From BD2-11 clade cluster bacterium bin43 (GTDB taxonomy: Bacteria > Gemmatimonadota > Gemmatimonadetes > Longimicrobiales > Gaopeijiaceae): a stretch of 64,000 nt of DNA. The position numbers and the translations under genes are program-made. Below are positions 47,045-56,069 of this stretch, piece by piece. Under the pieces are notes generated by a model. The model made no database searches and had not been told where the DNA came from. It saw only the letters and a list, made by a program, of their open reading frames with translations. How positions within the stretch are numbered: position 1 is the stretch's first letter; each line of letters begins with the position of its first letter. Location: the NCBI GenBank assembly GCA_002238605.1, contig MPMR01000007.1, forward strand, positions 30,001 through 94,000, given 5' to 3'.

Positions 47045-48619
47045 CTATCTCGAACCCCCGGCACGCGCCTCCACCAGCCCGGGGACTTCCTCGTCGGCCG
47101 CCGACCAGGCCGCCGCCAAGGCGGCGTATGCCTCGCGCGCGGCGGTTTCGTCGCCGAGCGCGGTCGCGGTGCGGGCCAGCCCAAGCAGCGACTGGGTGCG
47201 CCGGGGTGTGCGGGCGAGCTGGTCCCGCCACGCCGGGAGCGCCTCCTCCTGGCGGCCGAGGGCGGCCAGCTCCACCGCCAGCAGTTCATGGGGCGGCAGG
47301 AGCGTGGCCGGGGGGCCGAATTCGTAGGGAAGCGCCTCCTCCTGCCGGGCCGCCTCCCTGAGGAGCGCGATGCCTGTCTCGGAATCGCCCGCGGCCAGCG
47401 CGACGAGGGCGTCCAGTGCCCCCAGGAGGATGGCGTGCCGGGGGTTGCCCTGGGCGCCGGGTTCTCCGTGGCGTGCGCGGAGCCGCCGTGTGCGTTCCGC
47501 GTCCCCCGTGCGCAGGGCGGCGAGGGCATCCACGAAGTCGTTGGGGAGCGCCAGCCCGGGGAACGCCGTCAGGTCGGCCGAGATCTCTCCGGCCCGCGCC
47601 CACTCCCCGGGGTCGATCACCGCGCGCGCCTTCATCTGCACGAAGTACGCGGCTTCGTCCGGGGCCGGTGCGTCCGCCATGCGCGCCATGCACGCGGCCA
47701 TCCCGGCGGCGGCGTCCTCCAGGCGCCCCAGCTGCAGGTACCCGTAGTGCAGCCACGACGTATAGTGGCCGCATACGTTCGCCCGCTGCCCCCGGCGGGC
47801 CCGAGCCGCGTTCTGCACGTCGCGGGCGCGAACGTTGGCCGCGACCACGTCCTCCCACAGGCCCATGGCCACGAAGATGTGGGAGGTCATGTGCTGGGCA
47901 TGGCCCGCGTCCGGCGCGATTTCCGAGTACGCCCGAGCCGCCGGCAGTCCAAGGGGCGCGTGGATGGGGTCGTCGAAGGCATGGATGACGTAATGGGCCG
48001 CGCCCGGGTGCATCGGGTTCTCTTCGAGCACGGGCTGAGCCACTGCGGCCGCCTTCATGTAGATCGCGAAGTCGCGGCCGTCATGCGCCGTTCCCAGCAG
48101 CGACAGCGCGTAGAAGGCACGCGCGTCCTGGTCTTCGGGGTATCTCTCGGCCAACCGCCTCATGGCGTCGCGGTAGCGGAAATCCCGCGCCTCCTTGGAG
48201 CCCTCGCCGTAGAGGATCTCCACCGTCTCCAGCCAGTCCCTTTCGCGTGCGGTGGGGACCCGGGCGAGCCGTTCGCGGGGCGTCGGCGCGTATGCGCCAA
48301 GGACGGCCAGCGCCGCATCCCGGTCCTGTTCCATCCAGATGGGATGATTGTAGGTGTGGGCCTCGCCCCAGTAGGCCATCGCGAAATCCGGATCGATCTC
48401 GCGCGCTCTCCTGAAGCGGGCCGCCGCGTCCTCGTATTCGAAGTTGTGCAGAAGCATCAGCCCCGCCTCGAAGTGCGGCTGAGCCTCGGCCGACCCCGAC
48501 GTGGGGAAGTTCACGGATCCGAGCTCCTGCGCCCCGGACGGCCCGGGAACGAGCAGGCAGAACAGCGAGCCGAGCACGGGGAGCGTCTTCCCGGAAACCA
48601 TCCAGGCACGAGCGTTCAT
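47045..48619 (-). CDS. Secreted tetratricopeptide-repeat protein
   Basis: The 524-residue product has a signal peptide (KTLPVLGSLFCLLVPGPSGA) after a short N-terminus. It then carries TPR-like repeats; the first is clear (HFEAGLMLLHNFEYEDAAAR, about 46-65), and others lie near 190 and 400-500. The block AHYVIHAFDDPIHAPLGL and later GHAQHMTSHIF contain several histidines, as in a TPR family of secreted proteins common in environmental bacteria. Function is unknown. ATG 48619 gives the signal peptide; the frame extends upstream without one. Confidence 0.8.
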   Translation of the reverse strand: MNARAWMVSGKTLPVLGSLFCLLVPGPSGAQELGSVNFPTSGSAEAQPHFEAGLMLLHNFEYEDAAARFRRAREIDPDFAMAYWGEAHTYNHPIWMEQDRDAALAVLGAYAPTPRERLARVPTARERDWLETVEILYGEGSKEARDFRYRDAMRRLAERYPEDQDARAFYALSLLGTAHDGRDFAIYMKAAAVAQPVLEENPMHPGAAHYVIHAFDDPIHAPLGLPAARAYSEIAPDAGHAQHMTSHIFVAMGLWEDVVAANVRARDVQNAARARRGQRANVCGHYTSWLHYGYLQLGRLEDAAAGMAACMARMADAPAPDEAAYFVQMKARAVIDPGEWARAGEISADLTAFPGLALPNDFVDALAALRTGDAERTRRLRARHGEPGAQGNPRHAILLGALDALVALAAGDSETGIALLREAARQEEALPYEFGPPATLLPPHELLAVELAALGRQEEALPAWRDQLARTPRRTQSLLGLARTATALGDETAAREAYAALAAAWSAADEEVPGLVEARAGGSR

Positions 48620-48818
48620 CAGGCTGCTTCCTTCCAGGGTTGCGGGGCTGGCGTCGTCTAATGTCAGCAAGCCCCGCGAGAGGCGCCAGAGTGCACGGTG
48701 GGCGGGGGTTTGGTCGATCTCGCCGGCGGTCTTAGGTTCTTGGCGCTCGCGATGGATGAAGCCGGTGCCGTCAACCCCCGGAGAACCCGATGCCGAACGT
48801 ACCACCGGGTTGTTTGTC

Positions 48819-49337
48819 ATGACGTTGCCCGCATCCGGGCGTGTGAGCTTCCGTCCCATGTTGCCGGCCGACTGGCCCGAAGTGGCCGAGATCTACCGGC
48901 AGGGGATCGAATCCGGCAACGCCACCTTCGAGACGGAGGTTCCGAGCTGGGATGCGTGGAATGCGGACCGCAGCCCCGATTGCCGCATGATCGCGGAAGT
49001 GGACGGTCGGATCGCTGGTTTTGCCGCGCTCAGTCCGCTCTCGGGACGCTGCGTCTACGACGGCGTGCGCGAGGCTACGATCTACATTGCGGAGTCGGCC
49101 CGAGGACAGGGCGTGGGCAGCGCGCTCCTGCGCGAACTCGTCGCCGAGACCGAAGCGTTGGGCATCTGGACGCTGGAAGCGGGGATCTTTCCGGAGAACA
49201 AGGCCTCGATCCGCATCTTCGAGCGGTGCGGGTTCCGCATCCTCGGCATTCACGAGCGCCTGGGCCGGTTCCATGACGGCCGCTGGCGCGATGTCGTGCT
49301 CATGGAACGGCGAAGCCGGATCGCGGGAGTGGATTGA
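48819..49337 (+). CDS. GNAT N-acetyltransferase (phosphinothricin acetyltransferase-like)
   Basis: The 172-residue product has the GNAT fold and resembles the PAT/Bar group: FRPMLPADWPEVAEIYRQGI near residue 11, NATFETEVPSWDAW, EATIYIAESARGQGVGSALL near 90 with the acetyl-CoA pyrophosphate loop, and GIFPENKASIRIFERCGFR near 130. Relatives acetylate methionine sulfoximine or phosphinothricin, or act on other amines. The next gene is an Fsr-type exporter overlapping by 4 bases, so the two may form a small resistance unit. It is divergent from the TPR gene. Confidence 0.85.
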   Translation: MTLPASGRVSFRPMLPADWPEVAEIYRQGIESGNATFETEVPSWDAWNADRSPDCRMIAEVDGRIAGFAALSPLSGRCVYDGVREATIYIAESARGQGVGSALLRELVAETEALGIWTLEAGIFPENKASIRIFERCGFRILGIHERLGRFHDGRWRDVVLMERRSRIAGVD

Positions 49338-50572
49338 CGATTCCGATGCCAGCCTCCGCCCCGGCGTCGTCCCGGTCGCCTGCGAGCCGCCGGAGCGCGC
49401 TCACCCTCGCGCTGACCCTGACGGTGGCTCACCTCGCCAACGACGCCTACGTCGCCTTCCTGCACCCGCTTCTGCCGCGTCTCATGGACAAGCTGGGCCT
49501 GTCCATCGCGCTCGCGGCCGTGCTGAGCATGGTCCTGTCGCTGGCTTCGTCCCTGCCCCAGCCGGTCATGGGCTACCTCGCCGACCGGGTGGGCCGGCGT
49601 TGGCTGGTGGCTCTCGGGCCGATCGTGTCCGGCCTCTTCCTCAGCCTCATCGGACTCGCGCCGACGTTCGGAGTGCTCGTCGTGCTGCTGGCGCTGGGCG
49701 GGCTCGGAAGCGCCTTCTTCCATCCGCCCGCGGTGTCGCTGGCCGGTCGTGTGTCGGAGGGGAAGGGGAGCGGTCTGCGCGTGTCCATCTTTTCCTTTGG
49801 CGGGCACCTGGGCTTCGCGCTCGGACCGGTCACCGCGGTGGCCCTCGTCGGCTTCTTCACCCTGGAAGGACTCTGGGTGGCGATGTTCCCCGGCATCGTC
49901 ATCGGGCTCGCGACCCTGGCGTTTCTGCCTCGCCCCGAGCGAGGTCGCGTGCCCGTGCCACCGCCCTCGCCGCGAGAGGTGCTGCGCGCGCTCGCGGGCC
50001 CGCTCGGCCTGGTTTTCGGCATCAGCGCGCTGGGGTCGTTCGTCCAGCGGACCTTTCTGACCCTGTACCCCATCGTGGTCGACCAGGCCGGCGGCTCGGA
50101 GGCCCTCGGGGCGGCCTCGCTCAGCGTCTATCTGGGACTCCAGGCTGGCGGGACCATCTTCGCCGGCCTCCTGACCGACCGCGTCGACCGCACCCGGCTG
50201 CTGGCCGCGATCTGCATCCTCGCCGCGCCCGCGCACTTTCTGGCGGTCTATCTGCCACCTGGGAGCGCCCTGGCCTTTGCGGCTCTGGGCTGCGCGGGGC
50301 TGCTCAACATGGCGCTGCTCCCCCCGACGGTCGTCATCGCCCAGGAAATCCTCCCCACGGGGGCCAGCATAGGCTCCGGGATCGTCATGGGACTGGCGTG
50401 GGGCACGGGCACGCTGGGCGTGGGGGTTGTGGGTGTCCTCGGAGACCTGGTCGGGCCGCAGCCGGCGGCGCTCGCCGCCATGCCGATGTTCCTGCTCGGC
50501 GCGGCGCTGGCTCTCCATCCCGCGCTCCGGCCACACGCCCTTTCGGGTACGTCGAGGGCGGCAAGGCGTTAA
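49334..50572 (+). CDS. MFS transporter, fosmidomycin-resistance (Fsr) type
   Basis: The 412-residue protein has 12 predicted membrane segments and the Fsr pattern: AHLANDAYVAFLHPLLPRLM in the first helix, GYLADRVGRRWLV between helices 2 and 3, and LGSAFFHPPAVSLAGRVS near residue 128. Fsr exporters remove fosmidomycin and other compounds. TTG 49334 has a well-spaced gggag; ATG 49346 would also work. It overlaps the GNAT gene, and together they may handle the same compound. Confidence 0.85.
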   Translation: MTIPMPASAPASSRSPASRRSALTLALTLTVAHLANDAYVAFLHPLLPRLMDKLGLSIALAAVLSMVLSLASSLPQPVMGYLADRVGRRWLVALGPIVSGLFLSLIGLAPTFGVLVVLLALGGLGSAFFHPPAVSLAGRVSEGKGSGLRVSIFSFGGHLGFALGPVTAVALVGFFTLEGLWVAMFPGIVIGLATLAFLPRPERGRVPVPPPSPREVLRALAGPLGLVFGISALGSFVQRTFLTLYPIVVDQAGGSEALGAASLSVYLGLQAGGTIFAGLLTDRVDRTRLLAAICILAAPAHFLAVYLPPGSALAFAALGCAGLLNMALLPPTVVIAQEILPTGASIGSGIVMGLAWGTGTLGVGVVGVLGDLVGPQPAALAAMPMFLLGAALALHPALRPHALSGTSRAARR

Positions 50573-50614
50573 GCTGAGGTGGTCGAAACATCCAGACTCC
50601 AGGAGGGAACTCCC

Positions 50615-51553
50615 ATGCGCCGTCCCGTCCCTATCCTCCTCGCCCTGTGGTTCGCGCTCTGGCCCTGCCTCGCCGCCGCGCAGGAACCCGAACTCCCACC
50701 GATCCTCAAGGTCCGCAACTATCTCCCCCACATGACCCGGCCGGAGGTCGAGGATCTTCTCACCCGGACGGACATGGTCATCTTCCCGGTGGGAGCGCTC
50801 GAGCAGCACGGCACCCACCTGCCGATCGGCACCGACTACCTGAACGGAGTGGAACGGGCCAAGAGGGTGGCCCAGCGAGCGGATGTGCTGGTGGCGCCCA
50901 TCCTGCTCCCGGGGCAGTCACCCTACCACATGGAATTCGCGGGCACCGTGACCCTCCCCTCGACGCTCGTTCAGGAGGTTTATGTGGAATCTGCCAAAAG
51001 CCTTATGCGGCATGGTTTCAAGCGTTTTCTAGTCATGAATGCCCATGGCGGCAACCGGGCCATCACGACCTTCATCGTAGACCGCATCAATCAGGAGACG
51101 GAGGGAATCGCGGTCGATCTGGGCGCCGTCTCCGGCCCGTTCAGGGTTCGCGACGCCGACCCGCAGCCGACTCCGGCGCCCGATGTGCTCGACCGCCACG
51201 GAGGCACCGGCGAGACCTCCAGGTCGCTCTACCAGATCCCCCATCTGGTGGATCTGGACGCCATCGAAGTCGCGCAGCTGACCATGCCCGCGCACCTGGA
51301 AGCCATGGTGCCCGAGGTGCTCGCCGGAGATCCGACCGCGCTTGCGGTGTTCCTGGCGGAGGGACTCAAGGATGCGGCCACGGGGAAGGGGACTTCGGCC
51401 GCGCAGATGTCGACAACCGGGGTCTGGGGGGAGCGCGACCCCGCCGAAGCGAGCGTCGAACGAGGGCGGAACATGACCGAGGTTTCCGTGGATGCGGCTG
51501 TTGCGTTCATCGAGCGATGGAACGAGCTGAGGCCCCCGGGCACGGAGCGGTAA
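50615..51553 (+). CDS. Secreted creatininase-family hydrolase
   Basis: The 312-residue product has a signal peptide (PVPILLALWFALWPCLAAA). The creatininase fold follows, with metal ligands in FPVGALEQHGTHLPIGTDYL near residue 57, MNAHGGNR near 142, and HGGTGETS near 190. Family members hydrolyse cyclic amides such as creatinine or act as amidohydrolases on cofactor precursors. A secreted form is less usual and the substrate is unknown. ATG 50615 follows a strong aggaggg ribosome binding site. Confidence 0.87.
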   Translation: MRRPVPILLALWFALWPCLAAAQEPELPPILKVRNYLPHMTRPEVEDLLTRTDMVIFPVGALEQHGTHLPIGTDYLNGVERAKRVAQRADVLVAPILLPGQSPYHMEFAGTVTLPSTLVQEVYVESAKSLMRHGFKRFLVMNAHGGNRAITTFIVDRINQETEGIAVDLGAVSGPFRVRDADPQPTPAPDVLDRHGGTGETSRSLYQIPHLVDLDAIEVAQLTMPAHLEAMVPEVLAGDPTALAVFLAEGLKDAATGKGTSAAQMSTTGVWGERDPAEASVERGRNMTEVSVDAAVAFIERWNELRPPGTER

Positions 51554-51647
51554 CGCCCGTAGCACCCGGCTCCACACGCACCCGTCGCGCGGCGGCCATC
51601 CCGCTCGCCACGAATCGCCGGGCGGCACCTGGCCGTTTGCGTTCCCG

Positions 51648-51677
51648 TTGACCCGAATGGAGCGCAAAGATTAGGTT
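51648..51677 (+). promoter_or_regulatory. Promoter candidate upstream of the TPR membrane protein gene
   Basis: TTGACC (51648-51653) is followed after 18 bases by TAGGTT (51672-51677) and a short T-run. The match to a sigma-70 -10 box is weak; TAGGTTTTG also resembles the TAnnTTTG element of Bacteroidetes promoters. It lies in a 211-base gene-free gap, and the ATG of the next gene is about 88 bases downstream. Confidence 0.35.
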
Positions 51678-51764
51678 TTGCCCGCCGTCATCGAGTTTCG
51701 CCGGGTTCGTGCGAGCCATGGATGAACCCCACCGGTTTCCGCGCCAACCCCACATCTTCGCTTC

Positions 51765-52475
51765 ATGTCCAAGTATTCCCGACGTCCTGCCCCGGGAGGC
51801 CCGACCTCCAGTGCGCCCGACGAGGACGACCTTTTTACCAGCCGGGTCCTCGAGATTACGGTCTGGGCCCAGAACAACGCTCAGACCCTGATCTTTGGGG
51901 GCATCGTGGTCGCGCTCGCCGTCGCCGCAACCGTGTATTACTTCAACTTCAGCGAGACGCGCGAGGATCAGAGCGCTCTCGAGCTGGAGCAGATCCATCA
52001 GGTCGTGGGGGTCGTCAGCACCGAAGAGACCCTGGCCGAGTTGAACCGCTTCCTGGACCGCTTCGAGGACGCCTCCAGCGCGGCCGAGGCCCGGCTTCTG
52101 CTGGGCCAGGTCCAGCTTGAGAACGGGGATGTCCAGGCGGCCATCGACGCCTTGCAGCCGCTCCGCGGCCGCCTCGGCGAGCCGGTGGCACTGCAGGCGG
52201 GCTTCCTTCTGGGCGCCGCCTATGAGCAGCAGGGCCTGTGGGACGAGGCGGTTGCGACGTATCTCGAGATCGCCGACGAGACCGATCTGGGCTTCCAGCT
52301 GCGCAACGCGCTCTCCGACGCGGCCCGCGTGCGCGCGGCGCAGGGCCGCTACGCCGAAGCGGAAGCTCTGCTCGGGGACCTGCTCGCCGAACTGGATGCG
52401 ACCGATCCCGGCCGCGGGGTCATCGAGATGCGCCTGGCTGAGATGCGCGCCCGTCTGATGTCGTCCGGGGGTTGA
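51765..52475 (+). CDS. YfgM-like membrane-anchored TPR protein
   Basis: The 236-residue product has a cytoplasmic N-terminus, one membrane segment (TLIFGGIVVALAVAATVYYF, about 42-61) and a periplasmic TPR-like region. The repeats include AEARLLLGQVQLENGDVQAA and AGFLLGAAYEQQGLWDEAVA. YfgM, with this topology, associates with the secretion machinery and periplasmic chaperones. The C-terminal 56 bases overlap the end of the convergent M23 gene. Confidence 0.75.
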   Translation: MSKYSRRPAPGGPTSSAPDEDDLFTSRVLEITVWAQNNAQTLIFGGIVVALAVAATVYYFNFSETREDQSALELEQIHQVVGVVSTEETLAELNRFLDRFEDASSAAEARLLLGQVQLENGDVQAAIDALQPLRGRLGEPVALQAGFLLGAAYEQQGLWDEAVATYLEIADETDLGFQLRNALSDAARVRAAQGRYAEAEALLGDLLAELDATDPGRGVIEMRLAEMRARLMSSGG

Positions 52476-53925
52476 GCCCGGAAGCCGACTCCGCGACCGT
52501 CGTCTCCAGCCCGAGCCAGCCTGTCCGCCCTCCCGCCGTCCGCACGTACAGGTAGCCGCCGAAGCGTCCGATCACCCGCACTTCGGTTCCCGCGTCCAGT
52601 CGAGCCAGCACGGCCGAGTCCTCCGTCGGCGCCGTCAGTACCGCGCTCGCCGCCGCGACGGTTTCCCTCGCGACGGGATCCACGACCGGGTCGGTGAGGC
52701 GCGCGGCCACGTAACCTGTTGTGCCGTCCGGCAGTCGCGCCCGGAAGAAGCTGCCTGAACCGGCGAGCAGGCGGAGCGGCGTGTGCCGGTCCAGTTCACG
52801 CACCACATCGCCCCGCGGGCCGGGTGCCGCCCGCAGCCGGACCCCTCCGTTGCGCACCCGGTTCCATGCGCCCAGGCGTTCCGTGTCGACCGTCAGTTCC
52901 GGAACGGTGGCGCGCACCGGATCGATGTACGGGAAGGGATCGACCGCGCCTTCGCCGCGCCGGTAGAGTCCGAGGTGCAGGTGGGGCGGGGTGGTGCGCG
53001 CGTTCCCGGTGTTGCCGACGAAGCCGACGGTATCGCCGGCCTGGACTTCCTGTCCGTCGCGGACGTACTGGCTGTCCAGATGGGCGTAGTAGACGCTGGC
53101 GTTGCGCAGCGGGTCGCGAACCCATACCACCTTTCCGCCGATGCGCGTGTCCCGCACCCGGTTGACCCGTCCTGCCGAGGCCGCGAGCACGGGCGTTCCG
53201 CGGCGCGCGAAGATGTCGACGCCCCGGTGGCTGCGCGCACCCCCGTCCCGCGCCGCTCCGAACCGGCTGTGAACGTGCTCCGGGCCGTGCCCTTCGACGG
53301 GAAACGCCAGCTGCGCCTGAATCTGCAGCCTGACCGAGTAGCTGCCGCCCCGCAGCAGCTCCGGCTGAAGCCGAAGGACGAACTCTCCGCCGCGCCAGGG
53401 CTCGTGCGAGAACACGTCGACCGGCGATTCCGACGAGAAGATCGGCCTCATGGGGTCCGCGGGATCGGCGGGCACGCGAAAGAGGTCGACGAATACCCGC
53501 GCGGGCTCGCCGGACCGGACGGAAACCTCGACCGTCAGTCTGCGGCCGCGCTCGAGATGAAATCGATATCCGGTCGCCTCCGGGGCATCCGGGCTGATGT
53601 AGCCTTCCTCGGCATAGGGCAGGGTCACCGCAAGCGGCTCGGTGAGTGCGAGACGTCCCGCAGCCTCCCAATCCCTCGCGAGCGCCGATCCTCCGAGCCC
53701 TGCGACGTTCAGCTGCGCCTGGTAGGCCTCGTGCGGCGTCAGGTCGCGAAAATGGTCGCGGAGCTGCTCGACTTCCTCACATCCCGCAACCGCCACCAGC
53801 CCCGCCATCAAGGCACAGCGGACGATACCGGCGCCGGCGCGCGTGTGCCTCCGCCCCCGATCAACCCGATGATGTTCCGGTTTGCGGACGCCGCCGCCGG
53901 TTGACGGCAGAAACGATTCCGGCAT
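52420..53925 (-). CDS. M23-family peptidase lipoprotein with SH3-like domains
   Basis: The 501-residue product from ATG 53925 carries a lipobox (AVAGC) about 50 residues in, so a shorter start at a later ATG just before LVAVAGC is possible. The middle holds the M23 metallopeptidase, with HRGVDIFARRGTPVLAASAG and, later, the HLHLGLY active-site motif. Two bacterial SH3-like domains follow (about 370-430 and 440-490). Such enzymes cut or bind peptidoglycan crosslinks in the envelope. Its last 56 bases overlap the TPR gene on the other strand. The ribosome binding site is ggggggat. Confidence 0.88.
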   Translation of the reverse strand: MPESFLPSTGGGVRKPEHHRVDRGRRHTRAGAGIVRCALMAGLVAVAGCEEVEQLRDHFRDLTPHEAYQAQLNVAGLGGSALARDWEAAGRLALTEPLAVTLPYAEEGYISPDAPEATGYRFHLERGRRLTVEVSVRSGEPARVFVDLFRVPADPADPMRPIFSSESPVDVFSHEPWRGGEFVLRLQPELLRGGSYSVRLQIQAQLAFPVEGHGPEHVHSRFGAARDGGARSHRGVDIFARRGTPVLAASAGRVNRVRDTRIGGKVVWVRDPLRNASVYYAHLDSQYVRDGQEVQAGDTVGFVGNTGNARTTPPHLHLGLYRRGEGAVDPFPYIDPVRATVPELTVDTERLGAWNRVRNGGVRLRAAPGPRGDVVRELDRHTPLRLLAGSGSFFRARLPDGTTGYVAARLTDPVVDPVARETVAAASAVLTAPTEDSAVLARLDAGTEVRVIGRFGGYLYVRTAGGRTGWLGLETTVAESASGLNPRTTSDGRASQPGASR

Positions 53926-54067
53926 GCTGAATCCCCCCGTCCCTGAAAGCTCCTCGCGCCAACCCATGATCCAACGCCGGTGACAAGCACGCGCCAACGC
54001 CATACTAGCGCACGGATGCCGCAGGGGGAAACCGGGTCGATCGCGCGACGGCGGGTTCCAAGCTGCG

Positions 54068-54083
54068 CATAATATGTATTATG
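54068..54083. promoter_or_regulatory. AT-rich 16-bp palindrome upstream of the M23 gene
   Basis: cataatatgtattatg is a perfect inverted repeat (7 bases, 2-base centre, 7 bases) in a GC-rich genome, about 145 bases upstream of the M23 start codon. It could be a repressor site or part of an AT-rich promoter. Both strands contain -10-like hexamers, so direction is uncertain. Confidence 0.5.
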
Positions 54084-54111
54084 TATAGTCTCGAAATCCC
54101 GCGGCCCCCTC

Positions 54112-54184
54112 TCAGAATTCCGTGACGCAAAATATCCCTGATGACGGCGGCAGAATTCCGTGATGGCAGCAGTCGGAATTCTGA
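54112..54184. repeat. Three copies of a GAATTC-centred motif in a gene-free gap
   Basis: cagaattccgtga occurs exactly at 54113-54125 and 54151-54163. An inverted near-copy, tcggaattctga, sits at 54173-54184. The 304-base gap from 53926 to 54229 otherwise holds only the palindrome at 54068 and an imperfect hairpin overlapping the glycosyltransferase stop. The arrangement resembles a set of regulator binding sites. Confidence 0.6.
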
Positions 54185-54229
54185 TGGGAGGGGTTTGCGG
54201 CCGTCCGACGAGATCGTGACGGCAGATCG

Positions 54230-54955
54230 TCACAGACGCCCGAGCAGATCCAGTATCCGGAGCATCCAGACGCGCCAGACCGCTTCCCGGACGATCTTCC
54301 CCGACATCTTCGACTCACCGGAATCGCGCTCGGTGAAGACGATCGGGACCTCGATCAGACGAAAGCCCTTGCGCGCCGCCCGAAACTTCAACTCGATCTG
54401 GAAGGCGTATCCGTTGGAGACGATGCGGTCGAGGTCGAGGGCTTCGAGGACTTCCCTGCGCCAGCAGTTGAAGCCACCGGTGGCGTCGGCGACCGGAAGA
54501 CCGGTGATGGTGCGGGCGTACCAGCAGCCGAAGTAACTGATCAGGAGCCGGCTCATGGGCCAGTCGACGACCGTGACCCGGCCGTTGAGGTAGCGGGAGC
54601 CGATGACGACGTCCGCGTGCCGGGTCTGCTCCATGAAAGCCGGAAGCATCTCCGGCGAATGGGACAGATCGGCGTCCATCTCGCAGAGAAGCGGATAACC
54701 GCGCGCGAGACCCCACCGGAACCCCGCCAGGTACGCAGGGCCGAGCCCGAGCTTTTCGGTTCGATGAAGAACATGGATCCGGGGTTCGGCGGCGGCCAGC
54801 TCATCGGCCAATTGCCCGGTGCCGTCCGGCGATCCGTCGTCGATGACCAGGATCTCGATGCCGGGATGCTGGTCCAGAACCAGGGGCGCGATCCGGGGGA
54901 GGTTGTCCCGCTCGTTATAGGTCGGGATCAGGACGAGGAGTCGATGGTCAGGCAT
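54230..54955 (-). CDS. GT2 polyprenol-phosphate glycosyltransferase (Dpm1-like)
   Basis: The 241-residue product is a GT2 glycosyltransferase of the dolichol/polyprenol phosphate mannosyltransferase group: VLIPTYNERDNLPRI near residue 8, VIDDGSPDGTG near 37, DADLSHSPEMLP near 94 with the DXD metal site, and SGESKMSGKI near 212. It lacks the C-terminal membrane anchors of longer homologues. It would transfer a sugar from a nucleotide sugar to a lipid phosphate at the inner membrane. It overlaps the upstream GT4 gene by 8 bases. Confidence 0.9.
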   Translation of the reverse strand: MPDHRLLVLIPTYNERDNLPRIAPLVLDQHPGIEILVIDDGSPDGTGQLADELAAAEPRIHVLHRTEKLGLGPAYLAGFRWGLARGYPLLCEMDADLSHSPEMLPAFMEQTRHADVVIGSRYLNGRVTVVDWPMSRLLISYFGCWYARTITGLPVADATGGFNCWRREVLEALDLDRIVSNGYAFQIELKFRAARKGFRLIEVPIVFTERDSGESKMSGKIVREAVWRVWMLRILDLLGRL

Positions 54956-56069
54956 GGCGCTCCGTCTCTCCCGCTACGAGGGCCCGATAGACTTCCAGAT
55001 GACGTTGCACGAGAATGTCGTTGCTCCAGCGCGTGACGACGTGTTCCCGGCCCCGACGACCCACGGTGTCCAGGTCCTTCCGGCGCAGGAGAGCGACGAG
55101 CCGTCTGGCGAGATCCGTGGGATCCCCCGGCGCAAAGAGCGTGCCCACGGACTCGTCGATGATCTCCGGCAGTCCTCCCACCCGGGAAGCCGCCACCGGC
55201 AGTTCACACGCCATGGCTTCCAGCGCCGCAATGGAAGTCGCCTCCATGAGCGAGGGAATGACCGCCGCGGTGGCGGAGGAGAGAATGCCCGGCATCTCGG
55301 CGTTGGGCCGTGCGCCGAGGAAGCGAATGCGGTTCGCTACGCCCAACTGCGCGCTCAGGCCCTGCAGCTCTTCGCGTTCTGGTCCGTCGCCCACCAGAAC
55401 CGCCTCGATTCCGGGAATCTGCGCGGCGATTTCGGGCATCGCGCGCACGAAGAACCGCACTCCGTTTTTTGGAAACAGTCGGCGCGGCACGACCAGTGTC
55501 GGCCCGGACGCCGGCGGAAGCGATGGCTCGCAGCGTCGGAAAACCGATGTGTCGACCCCGTTGGTCACCGGCTCGGTGGAAAGGCCCGGGAGCAGCCCGT
55601 CGGCGACTTCGGCGATCTCGACGCTGGTGGCGAACGTATGGTCGGACGCACGCAGAAGGGCGCGCAGGCCCGGCCGCCAACGCGCCTTCCCCGCCAGGCG
55701 CAGGAAATGGGAGGTGTGCAGGGTCGTGATCAACGGCCGCCCGCGAATCCGGCCTGCAATCCAGGCCGGCGGAATCGACGCGATGGCCTGGGCATGAACC
55801 ACGTCCGCCCGGGCGCTCGTCCGGGTGGTGCGCGGAGTGGAGCACATCGAGTGCAGGAGCCAACCTCCCGGGTTGCGCGCCGGAAGCCATGTCCTTGAGA
55901 CGCGGATGTCCCCCATCCGCTCTTCGCGGGGAAGATTCGGCTGGGATCGCGAGGTGACCAGGTCCACGCGGTGTCCCCGGGCCACCAGACCGCGGCACAG
56001 GTTGAAGACGTGGCTCTCCAGCCCGCCGACTTCCGGTGGGAAGTAGACGCAGTGCATCAGGATGTTCAT
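54948..56069 (-). CDS. GT4-family glycosyltransferase
   Basis: The 373-residue product has the GT-B fold typical of GT4: N-terminal PPEVGGLESHVFNLCRGL (residues 11-28), the inter-domain LVVPRRLFPKNGVRFFVRAM, and the C-terminal donor site with IPSLMEATSIAALEAMACEL including the EX7E pattern. Donor and acceptor cannot be told from sequence; retaining mannosyl- or glucosyltransferases of envelope glycans are common here. It overlaps wecB (4 bases) and the GT2 gene (8 bases), so all three are one unit. Confidence 0.9.
   Translation of the reverse strand: MNILMHCVYFPPEVGGLESHVFNLCRGLVARGHRVDLVTSRSQPNLPREERMGDIRVSRTWLPARNPGGWLLHSMCSTPRTTRTSARADVVHAQAIASIPPAWIAGRIRGRPLITTLHTSHFLRLAGKARWRPGLRALLRASDHTFATSVEIAEVADGLLPGLSTEPVTNGVDTSVFRRCEPSLPPASGPTLVVPRRLFPKNGVRFFVRAMPEIAAQIPGIEAVLVGDGPEREELQGLSAQLGVANRIRFLGARPNAEMPGILSSATAAVIPSLMEATSIAALEAMACELPVAASRVGGLPEIIDESVGTLFAPGDPTDLARRLVALLRRKDLDTVGRRGREHVVTRWSNDILVQRHLEVYRALVAGETERHA

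Noticed and set aside
40659-54229. Genomic island or prophage in the mixed-strand region
   Set aside because: No integrase, transposase, attachment repeat or phage gene is present, there is no obvious change in base composition, and the tRNA genes nearby are not duplicated at the far end.
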